Source of the DNA: Mycolicibacterium malmesburyense
GTDB taxonomy: Bacteria; Actinomycetota; Actinomycetes; Mycobacteriales; Mycobacteriaceae
Direction: 5' to 3'
NCBI RefSeq assembly: GCF_001050015.1
Contig: NZ_CVTB01000309.1
Coordinates: 1-15,666, forward strand
Length of the DNA stretch: 15,666 nt
Position numbers and translations under genes: made by a program. Shown in pieces: positions 7,493 through 15,666 of this stretch (the stretch's first letter is position 1; the number at the start of each line of letters is the position of its first letter). Under the pieces are notes generated by a model. It was not told the origin of the DNA and searched no databases. It worked only from the letters and a program-made list of their open reading frames with translations.

Positions 7493-8781
7493 GAGGTGCC
7501 CTCGGCGCCGGTGAGTTCGGGTTCCTCGGTCTCGCGCCAGTCGTGGGGCAGCAGGTGGTCGAGCACGTCGTCGACCGACACGGCGCCCAGAAGATGGTTC
7601 TCCTCGTCGACGACCGGCCCGCAGACCAGGTTGTAGGCCGCGAAGTAGCGCGTCACCGCACCCAGCGAGTCCTCCGGTGACAAGTTCGGCAGATCGGTGT
7701 CGACGATGCCGCTGACCAGTTCCGCCGGGGGCTCGCGCAGCAGGCGCTGCAGATGCACGCAGCCCAGATAGTGACCGGTGGGGGTGGCCGTCGGGGGGCG
7801 GGTGATGAACACCAGCGACGCCAACGCCGGGGTGAGGTCGGGGTCGCGGACCCGGGCGAGGGCCTCGGCGACGGTGGTGTCGGGTGCCAGCACGACGGGC
7901 TCGGACGTCATCAAGCCGCCCGCGGTGTCGGGGGAGTGCGCCAGCAGGCGACGGACGTCCTCGGAGTCCTCGGGATCCATGCGCCGCAGGAACTGCTCGG
8001 CATCGGTCGGGGCCATCGACCCCAGCAGATCGGCGGCGTCGTCGGGGTCCATCGCCTCGAGGACGTCGACGGCCCGGTCGCCGGGCAGCCGCCGCAGCAC
8101 GTCGAGCTGGTCGTCGTCGGGCAACTCCTGGAGCACGTCGGCCAGCCGCTCGACATCGAGGGCGTTCACCAGCTCGTAGCGCCGCTTCTTCGGCAGTTCC
8201 CTGAGGGCCTCGGCCACCTCGACGGCCCGTTGGCCCTCGAACAGATCGAGCAGTTGTGCGACGCCCTGATCGGGCATCGCCAGGCCGGACGGCGTGAGGC
8301 CGTGAACGTTCTGCCAGTCCACCACGTGCACGTTCGCGCGCCTGCCGAGGCGGCGGTGCGGGCGAACGGCGACCTTGGTGATCATCCAGTCGCGGGTGCG
8401 GGTCTGCTCGATGCCGAGATCGACGACGATCACGTCGACGTTGGCCAGCTGAGGGAGGTCGGGATCGTCGACGCGGACCCGGGTTTCGATGACTTGCCCG
8501 AGTGCCAGCACCTCGCCGGGACGCTGGGCGAACCGGCGCAACGACACGCTTCCGGTGGCAAGCGTGACGGCGCCCGGCTCGATGGACGTCACCCGCAGGA
8601 TCGGCACGAAAATCCTTCGCCGCGTGAGCAACTCGACGACCAATCCGAGCACACGCGGTTGTTGACGCACCAAACTGATGCTGACCACCACATCGCGGAC
8701 ACGGCCGATGGACTCGCCGTCGGGGCCCAAGACCACCAAACCCGCGAGTCGGGCCGCATAGACCCTGTTGACCGCCGCCAT
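7489..8781 (-). CDS. Soluble PRC-barrel/MgtE-N/CBS protein without transporter domain
   Basis: A 430-residue protein built from the regulatory half of an MgtE magnesium channel. Residues 1 to about 160 hold two PRC-barrel-like segments (AARLAGLVVLGPDGESIGRV and a later VHVVDWQNV). Residues about 172-287 form the MgtE N-terminal helical superhelix, with repeats such as VADVLQELPDDDQLDVLRRL-type helices and AVDVLEAMDPDDAADLLGSM. The MgtE signature DTAGGLMTSE follows, and a CBS pair occupies about 290-410. The MgtE transmembrane channel is missing and no membrane helix is seen. In MgtE these domains bind Mg2+ and close the channel, so this protein may be a cytoplasmic Mg2+ sensor working with the coupled DUF1003 protein. 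Its ATG overlaps the upstream region of a divergent gene. It corresponds to Rv1232c by position (recalled). Confidence 0.88.
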   Translation of the reverse strand: MAAVNRVYAARLAGLVVLGPDGESIGRVRDVVVSISLVRQQPRVLGLVVELLTRRRIFVPILRVTSIEPGAVTLATGSVSLRRFAQRPGEVLALGQVIETRVRVDDPDLPQLANVDVIVVDLGIEQTRTRDWMITKVAVRPHRRLGRRANVHVVDWQNVHGLTPSGLAMPDQGVAQLLDLFEGQRAVEVAEALRELPKKRRYELVNALDVERLADVLQELPDDDQLDVLRRLPGDRAVDVLEAMDPDDAADLLGSMAPTDAEQFLRRMDPEDSEDVRRLLAHSPDTAGGLMTSEPVVLAPDTTVAEALARVRDPDLTPALASLVFITRPPTATPTGHYLGCVHLQRLLREPPAELVSGIVDTDLPNLSPEDSLGAVTRYFAAYNLVCGPVVDEENHLLGAVSVDDVLDHLLPHDWRETEEPELTGAEGTS

Positions 8782-8788
8782 GACTCAA

Positions 8789-8794
8789 AGGGTA
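8789..8794 (-). promoter_or_regulatory. -10 box for the MgtE-like gene
   Basis: On the minus strand TACCCT (TANNNT) lies seven bases before the ATG at 8781, placing the start of transcription at or one base before the codon. The same bases read AGGGTA on the plus strand, where they overlap the ribosome-binding region of the CitE-like gene. Confidence 0.42.
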
Positions 8795-8806
8795 GAGAGT
8801 GTGGTT

Positions 8807-9763
8807 GTGGAAAACCGGTATCGACCCCGCCGAACGGTCCTTTCCGTTCCCGGGAGCAGCGCCAAAATGGTCGAGAAGGCGAAAACCCTGTCCGCCGACG
8901 AGGTGTTCCTGGACCTCGAGGACGCCGTCGCCCCGGATGCCAAGGCCGAGGCCCGCACGCGGGTGGCGACCGCGCTGGCCGAACCCGGCTGGGCCGGTCA
9001 GCTGCGCGGCGTACGCGTCAACGACTGGACGACCCCGTGGACGTACGCCGACACCATCGAGGTGGTGTCGACCGCCGGTGCCGCACTGGACATCGTCGTG
9101 CTCCCCAAGGTCAGCGACGCCTCACACATCCACGCGCTGCACTTGTTGCTGAGCCAGCTCGAAGCCACCCACGATCTGCCCGTCGGGCGCATCGGTATCG
9201 AGGCGCAGATCGAGAATGCGCAGGGCCTGACCAACATTGACGCGATCGCGGCCGCACCGCGGGTGCAGGCGCTGGTGCTCGGACCCGCCGACATGGCCGC
9301 GAGCCTGAACATGCGCACGTTGGAGGTCGGCGAACAGCCCGAGGGCTACGACATCGGCGACGCGCACCATCACGTGCTGATGCGAATCCTCGTGGCGGCG
9401 CGGACGCACGGCGTGCTCGCGATCGACGGCCCGTATCTGAAGATCCGCGACGTCGACGGCTTCCGCCGCGTCGCGGGCCGTTGCGCGGCGCTCGGATATG
9501 ACGGCAAATGGGTGCTGCATCCGGATCAGATCGCCGCGGGCAACGAGATTTTCAGTCCCCGGCAGAAGGACTACGACCACGCCGAGCTGATCCTCGAGGC
9601 CTACGAGTGGCACACCTCGCGGGCCGGCGGGGCCAGGGGCGCGGTCATGCTGGGCGACGAGATGATCGACGAGGCGAGCCGGAAGATGGCCCTGGTGATC
9701 GCCGGAAAGGGCCGCGCCGCAGGCATGCAGCGTCAAGGCGAGCCGTTCCGTCCGCTTCAGTGA
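8807..9763 (+). CDS. HpcH/HpaI aldolase family, CitE-like CoA-ester lyase
   Basis: A 318-residue TIM-barrel enzyme of the CitE/malyl-CoA lyase group, which makes or breaks C-C bonds in beta-hydroxyacyl-CoA esters. Visible motifs are RTVLSVPGSSAKM near the N-terminus, VFLDLEDAVAPDAK (residues 33-46), the substrate-binding arginine R70 in RVND, IVVLPKV (96-102), and the Mg2+ ligands E136 in IEAQIENAQGL and D162 in LGPADMAA. The length fits single-protein lyases such as L-malyl-CoA/beta-methylmalyl-CoA lyase; the substrate cannot be read from sequence. Start choice: GTG 8807 has AGAGAG seven bases upstream, GTG 8801 has AAAGGG eight bases upstream, and ATG 8780 has no ribosome site. No partner citrate-lyase subunits are nearby. 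I recall no such gene here in M. tuberculosis. Confidence 0.85.
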   Translation: MENRYRPRRTVLSVPGSSAKMVEKAKTLSADEVFLDLEDAVAPDAKAEARTRVATALAEPGWAGQLRGVRVNDWTTPWTYADTIEVVSTAGAALDIVVLPKVSDASHIHALHLLLSQLEATHDLPVGRIGIEAQIENAQGLTNIDAIAAAPRVQALVLGPADMAASLNMRTLEVGEQPEGYDIGDAHHHVLMRILVAARTHGVLAIDGPYLKIRDVDGFRRVAGRCAALGYDGKWVLHPDQIAAGNEIFSPRQKDYDHAELILEAYEWHTSRAGGARGAVMLGDEMIDEASRKMALVIAGKGRAAGMQRQGEPFRPLQ

Positions 9764-9766
9764 GGC

Positions 9767-10219
9767 TCAGGTCCACTGCCAGCCGGTGGTGAGCAGGCTC
9801 AGGTACAGCAGTATGTAGATGAGGAACCCGGCGGTCGCCAGGCCGCCGATGATGGTGCCCGCCAACGCGATTCCGAAACCGTCCTGTCCGGTGCGCTTGG
9901 TCTCGCGCATGGCCGTCACGCCGAGGATCACCCCGACGACGCACGTCACGCCGCAGCAGAACACCCCGACGAGCGAGCACACCAGTGAGCCGATCGCCAT
10001 CCCGTTCGTCCCGGGCGGTCGTATCGGCCGGTACGGGTCGTAGCCATAACCGGCGGGGTAGTAGCCCTGGCCGGGCGGCGATGCGTACGGCGGCGGATAT
10101 CCGGGCGCGGACGGCGGATACAGCGGCGGCGGCAGCCCCGCATCGGCGGGGTAGTCCACCGGTGCGAACGGGTCGGGCCTCCCGGGATCCCCGACCCCGC
10201 CGGGGCCGCCCCCGGTCAT
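9767..10219 (-). CDS. DUF4190-type small membrane protein
   Basis: A 150-residue protein with a proline/tyrosine/glycine-rich N-terminal half (YPPSAPGYPPPYASPPGQGY) and two C-terminal membrane helices at about 72-105 and 112-145. The first helix region, NGMAIGSLVCSLVGVFCCGV, has the A(I/V)xSLV..L.G start typical of DUF4190 proteins and is unusually rich in cysteine (C80, C88, C89, C93 by rough count). The function is unknown. Its ATG begins two bases after the stop of a longer DUF4190 gene upstream, so the pair is probably co-translated and looks like an old tandem duplication. It converges on the CitE-like gene with three bases between the stops. Confidence 0.75.
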   Translation of the reverse strand: MTGGGPGGVGDPGRPDPFAPVDYPADAGLPPPLYPPSAPGYPPPYASPPGQGYYPAGYGYDPYRPIRPPGTNGMAIGSLVCSLVGVFCCGVTCVVGVILGVTAMRETKRTGQDGFGIALAGTIIGGLATAGFLIYILLYLSLLTTGWQWT

Positions 10220-10221
10220 CG

Positions 10222-10908
10222 TCAGCTGCTCATCATGGCGATGGCGAAGAAGATGTTGAGCAGAAGCGTGGCCGCGCCGACGGCGATGCCGGCGATCGCC
10301 AAACCGCGGCCGCCTTCACCCGAGGTCTTGATCTGGTTGAGCGCCACGATGCCCAGCACGATGCCGACGAGCGAACCGACGCCGCAAAGGATGCCGACCG
10401 CAGAGGCCACCAGCGAGCCGATGGCCAATCCGTTCGTCTTCTCCTGCGAGGGTCCGTAACCGCCGGTATAGCCGTATCCCGATGCCCCGTACGGCGACGG
10501 TGTGCCGTACGGCGGTGGCGGTGGATAGCCCTGGCCGAGGTTGGCCGGGTCGGAGTAGGGCGGCGGATAGGCCCCCTGCGGCGGCGGCGGATAGGCGCCC
10601 GGCGGGGGCGGCGGATACCCGCCCTGCGGCGGCGGGGGGTAGGCGCCTGGCGGCGGCGGTGGGTAGGCACCTGGCGGCGGCGGAGGATAAGCGCCCTGCG
10701 GCGGGGGCGGCGGATAACCCGACGACGGGTCGTACGCCGGCGGCGTCTGATAGGGGGAGCCGAACCCAGGCTGGTCGGGCTGGTCGGGTTGTGAACCCTG
10801 CGCCTGTTCGGTCGACGGCGCCTCGTAGCCCGAGGATGTCGGCTCGGACGCACCTCCGGTGGATTCGGATGATGCGGTTTCTGCTGCGTCCTCCCCGTGA
10901 TTTGTCAT
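10222..10908 (-). CDS. DUF4190 membrane protein with PPPPxGAY repeats
   Basis: A 228-residue protein in three parts. Residues 1 to about 60 are acidic and Ser/Thr-rich (MTNHGEDAAETASSESTGG). Residues about 60-145 carry tandem PPPPxGAY/PPPPxGGY repeats and a Tyr/Gly-rich stretch. The C-terminus has two membrane helices beginning NGLAIGSLVASAVGILCGVG and GLAIAGIAVGAATLLLNIFF, typical of DUF4190. The function is unknown; the repeats suggest a flexible, possibly protein-binding arm. I start at ATG 10908 and not the in-frame ATG 10950, because a TACGCT -10 box lies between them and AGGT precedes 10908. It corresponds to Rv1233c by position (recalled). It faces away from the GSP-17M-like gene across about 106 bases. 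Confidence 0.82.
   Translation of the reverse strand: MTNHGEDAAETASSESTGGASEPTSSGYEAPSTEQAQGSQPDQPDQPGFGSPYQTPPAYDPSSGYPPPPPQGAYPPPPPGAYPPPPPGAYPPPPQGGYPPPPPGAYPPPPQGAYPPPYSDPANLGQGYPPPPPYGTPSPYGASGYGYTGGYGPSQEKTNGLAIGSLVASAVGILCGVGSLVGIVLGIVALNQIKTSGEGGRGLAIAGIAVGAATLLLNIFFAIAMMSS
10559..10719 (-). repeat. Tandem coding repeat for PPPPxGAY units
   Basis: About six imperfect units of roughly 24 bases, each reading on the plus strand like GGCGGCGGCGGATAGGCGCC. Each encodes P4-5, then G or QG, then A/G and Y. The high identity between neighbours suggests copy-number change between strains. Confidence 0.75.
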
Positions 10909-10920
10909 GCTTGTCAACCT

Positions 10921-10926
10921 AGCGTA
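10921..10926 (-). promoter_or_regulatory. -10 box for the DUF4190 gene pair
   Basis: Minus-strand TACGCT fits TANNNT. It lies 12 bases before the ATG at 10908, so the leader would be only about six bases. It also argues against the longer upstream start at 10950. Confidence 0.4.
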
Positions 10927-10997
10927 ATTCCCGGGCACGATTGCAGCCATCGCGGCGTTGTCCCTTATGAGGCAGCAACTTAACGATTTGCGGCGAA

Positions 10998-11010
10998 AGA
11001 GGAGAAGAGG
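10998..11010 (+). promoter_or_regulatory. Strong ribosome-binding site of the GSP-17M-like gene
   Basis: The purine-rich stretch AGAGGAGAAGAGG contains two Shine-Dalgarno cores, ending 10 and 4 bases before the ATG at 11015. It decides that start over the in-frame ATGs at 10958 and 10967. Confidence 0.65.
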
Positions 11011-11014
11011 ACCG

Positions 11015-11539
11015 ATGACCAGCCCGTTTCAACCCGGAGCAAATTCCGGCGCAACGCCGGCTAGCCCAAATTTCGGCCGCGGCCCCGCTAGTCTGCCCAC
11101 GCCGCCGAAGGGATGGCCCATCGGTTCGTATCCGACGTACGCCGAGGCGCAGCGGGCGGTGGATTACCTGTCGGACCAGGATTTCCCCGTGCAGCAGGTG
11201 ACGATCGTCGGGGTGGACCTGATGCAGGTGGAGCGGGTCACCGGCCGGTTGACCTGGCCCAAGGTGTTGGGCGGCGGCGTGTTGACCGGTGCGTGGCTGG
11301 GTCTGTTCATCGGCCTGATCCTCGGGTTCTTCAGCCCCAGTCCGTGGGGAGCGCTCGCCACCGGCGTGATCGCCGGTGTGTTCTTCGGTCTCATCACGTC
11401 GGCGATTCCCTATGCGATGGCGCGCGGCACAAGAGATTTCAGCTCGACGCTGCAACTCGTCGCGGGCCGCTACGACGTGCTGTGCGATCCGCAGAGCGCC
11501 GAACGCGGACGGGATCTGCTGGCGCGCTTGACCATCTGA
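11015..11539 (+). CDS. GSP-17M-like domain membrane protein
   Basis: A 174-residue protein that begins MTSPFQPGANSG, matching my recollection of Rv1234 (175 residues). Residues about 1-32 are disordered and Pro/Ser/Gly-rich. Residues about 33-85 form a small alpha/beta domain (GSYPTYAEAQRAVDYLSDQD, then FPVQQVTIVGVDL) like the general stress protein 17M domain. Two glycine-rich membrane helices follow at about 87-108 and 112-135 (VLTGAWLGLFIGLILGFF and ALATGVIAGVFFGLITSAI). The soluble C-terminus ends with YDVLCDPQSAERGRDLLARL. Its molecular function is unknown. It lies upstream of lpqY in the same orientation, but 225 bases with a probable promoter separate them. Confidence 0.85.
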   Translation: MTSPFQPGANSGATPASPNFGRGPASLPTPPKGWPIGSYPTYAEAQRAVDYLSDQDFPVQQVTIVGVDLMQVERVTGRLTWPKVLGGGVLTGAWLGLFIGLILGFFSPSPWGALATGVIAGVFFGLITSAIPYAMARGTRDFSSTLQLVAGRYDVLCDPQSAERGRDLLARLTI

Positions 11540-14093
<2,554 letters not shown>

Positions 14094-14094
<1 letters not shown>

Positions 14095-14930
14095 TGACCG
14101 AGCGGGCTCCTACGTCACGGGTGACCGGATGGACCGTCGTCAATGTCCTGGTGGTCGTCTACGCGCTTTTCCCCGTGCTGTGGATCCTGTCGCTCTCGCT
14201 GAAGCCGACGTCAAGTGTCAAGGACGGCAGGCTGATTCCCACCGAGATCACGTTCGACAACTACAAGGCGATCTTCCAGGGCAACATCTTCACCTCGGCG
14301 CTGATCAACTCGATCGGCATCGGCCTCATCACCACCGCGATCGCGGTGGTGATCGGTGGTATGGCCGCATACGCGGTCGCGCGGCTCGAGTTCCCCGGTA
14401 AACAGCTGCTGATCGGCGTGGCGCTGCTGATCGCGATGTTTCCCCATATCTCGCTCGTCACACCGCTTTTCAACATCGAGCGCGCGGTCGGCCTGTTCGA
14501 CACCTGGCCCGGCCTGATCATCCCGTACATCACCTTCGCGCTTCCGCTGGCGATCTACACGCTGTCGGCGTTCTTCCGGGAGATCCCCTGGGATCTGGAG
14601 AAGGCGGCGAAGATGGACGGTGCGACACCGGCGCAGGCGTTCCGCAGGGTGATCGCCCCGCTCGCGGCGCCGGGCATCGTCACTGCGGCCATCCTGGTGT
14701 TCATCTTCGCGTGGAACGACCTGCTGCTGGCGTTGTCGCTGACCGCTACCGAACGGGCGATCACGGCGCCGGTGGCGATCGCGAACTTCACGGGCAGTTC
14801 GCAGTTCGAGGAACCGACCGGATCGATCGCGGCGGGCGCGATGGTCATCACGATTCCGATCATCATCTTTGTTCTCATCTTCCAGCGACGGATCGTCGCC
14901 GGGCTGACGTCCGGCGCGGTGAAGGGGTAG
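14094..14930 (+). CDS. sugB: Trehalose ABC importer permease SugB
   Basis: MalG-type permease that forms the trehalose channel with SugA, 278 residues. It has a short cytoplasmic N-terminus and six membrane helices, the first being [20 protein letters not shown]. It also has the periplasmic KPTSSVKDG loop, the [14 protein letters not shown] stretch common in this family, and the EAA loop at about residues 165-190 ([20 protein letters not shown]). The start ATG shares its A with the sugA TGA. The stop is four bases before the sugC ATG. The alternative longer open frame through this region, beginning inside sugA, is not real because its N-terminal part is the shadow of sugA. Confidence 0.94.
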
Positions 14931-14934
14931 TTCC

Positions 14935-15666
14935 ATGGCCGAGATTGTGTTGGACCGGGTGACGAAGAGTTACCCCAACGGCGCGACGGCCGTAAACGAG
15001 TTGTCGATGACGATCGCCGACGGCGAGTTCATCATCCTCGTCGGCCCGTCGGGATGCGGAAAGTCGACCACGCTGAACATGATCGCGGGGCTCGAGGACA
15101 TCACCTCCGGTGAGCTGCGCATCGGCGGTGAGCGCGTCAACGAGAAGGCGCCCAAGGACCGCGACATCGCGATGGTGTTCCAGTCCTACGCGCTGTACCC
15201 GCACATGACCGTCCGACAGAACATCGCGTTCCCGCTCACGCTGGCCAAACTGAAGAAGGACGAGATCGCCCGCAAGGTCGACGAGGCCGCGAAAATCCTT
15301 GACCTGAGCGAGCTTCTGGACCGCAAACCGGGTCAGCTCTCCGGCGGCCAGCGCCAGCGCGTGGCGATGGGGCGCGCGATCGTGCGCGATCCCAAGGCCT
15401 TCCTCATGGACGAGCCGCTGTCGAACCTCGACGCCAAGCTGCGGGTGCAGATGCGCGCGGAGATCGCCCGCCTGCAGGATCGGTTGGGCACCACCACCGT
15501 CTACGTCACCCACGACCAGACCGAGGCGATGACGCTGGGCGATCGCGTGGTGGTGTTGCTCGCCGGCGTCGCCCAGCAGATCGGCACCCCCGAGGACCTC
15601 TACAACCGCCCGGCGAACCTGTTCGTCGCCGGCTTCATCGGCTCGCCGGCGATGAACTTCTTTCCC
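14935..15666 (+). CDS. sugC: Trehalose ABC importer ATPase SugC (C-terminus cut)
   Basis: Cytoplasmic ATPase of the trehalose importer, of the MalK/MsmX type; the first 244 residues are present. Motifs in order are Walker [10 protein letters not shown] (37-45), the Q-loop at Q83 in [10 protein letters not shown], the LSGGQ signature (135-139), Walker B with E160 in [12 protein letters not shown], and the H-loop His193 in VTHDQTEA. All catalytic residues are intact. The C-terminal regulatory beta-domain, which makes M. tuberculosis SugC about 393 residues, lies past the window end. The ATG is preceded by GAAGGGG at the end of sugB, supporting coupled translation. Confidence 0.95.
   Translation, partial: MAEIVLDRVTKSYPNGATAVNELSMTIADGEFIILVGPSGCGKSTTLNMIAGLEDITSGELRIGGERVNEKAPKDRDIAMVFQSYALYPHMTVRQNIAFPLTLAKLKKDEIARKVDEAAKILDLSELLDRKPGQLSGGQRQRVAMGRAIVRDPKAFLMDEPLSNLDAKLRVQMRAEIARLQDRLGTTTVYVTHDQTEAMTLGDRVVVLLAGVAQQIGTPEDLYNRPANLFVAGFIGSPAMNFFP

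Noticed and set aside
6623..8788. Possible CRISPR or phage-like repeats in GC-rich stretches
   Set aside because: No regularly spaced identical repeats with unique spacers are present; the similar stretches encode protein helices.
9761..9769. Palindrome TGAGGCTCA between convergent stops
   Set aside because: It arises from the two opposed TGA stop codons and is too short to form a terminator hairpin.

Overview
The window is high-GC actinobacterial chromosome, almost certainly from a Mycobacterium, most likely a non-tuberculous and probably fast-growing Mycolicibacterium-type species. Two runs of genes show this. The first is an O-methyltransferase gene facing away from sigE-rseA-htrA-tatB. 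The second is mrp, a lytic transglycosylase, a DUF1003 protein, an MgtE-N/CBS protein, a DUF4190 protein, a GSP-17M-like membrane protein and lpqY-sugA-sugB-sugC. From memory this is the M. tuberculosis Rv1220c-Rv1238 order. Two things differ from that pathogen: a periplasmic M15/LAS-like protein gene lies between tatB and mrp, and a CitE-like CoA-lyase gene plus a second DUF4190 gene lie between the MgtE-like gene and the GSP-17M-like gene.

Layout. Positions 1-131 (minus) hold the start of an O-methyltransferase gene, with a -10 box placed for a leaderless mRNA. Positions 308-3519 (plus) form an envelope-stress cluster: SigE, its zinc-type anti-sigma factor RseA, the membrane-anchored protease HtrA, and TatB of the twin-arginine export pathway. 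Positions 3538-6877 (minus) hold the M15-like protein, the Fe-S carrier ATPase Mrp/ApbC and a secreted lytic transglycosylase with a long Ala/Pro tail. Positions 6956-8781 (minus) hold a translationally coupled pair: a DUF1003 membrane protein and a soluble PRC-barrel/MgtE-N/CBS protein with no transporter domain. Positions 8807-9763 (plus) hold the CitE-like lyase. Positions 9767-10908 (minus) hold two adjacent DUF4190 membrane proteins, one with PPPPxGAY repeats. Positions 11015-11539 (plus) hold the GSP-17M-like protein. From 11765 to the window end (plus) lies lpqY-sugA-sugB-sugC, the trehalose-recycling ABC importer, with sugC cut by the edge.

How the genes work together: much of the window serves the cell envelope. 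It covers stress sensing (SigE/RseA), quality control (HtrA), export (TatB), peptidoglycan turnover (transglycosylase and possibly the M15-like protein) and recovery of trehalose released during mycolate transfer (LpqY-SugABC). Start codons overlap or abut stops at htrA-tatB, mgtE-like-DUF1003, DUF4190-DUF4190, lpqY-sugA, sugA-sugB and sugB-sugC, so translation is probably coupled at these junctions.

I see no mobile element, CRISPR array, tRNA, rRNA or phage gene. No wholly new system is obvious. The best leads are the split MgtE-like/DUF1003 pair, repeated DP..AFG.P motifs in the HtrA cytoplasmic tail, an intragenic ECF-type promoter in sigE, and an inverted repeat inside the putative lpqY promoter.
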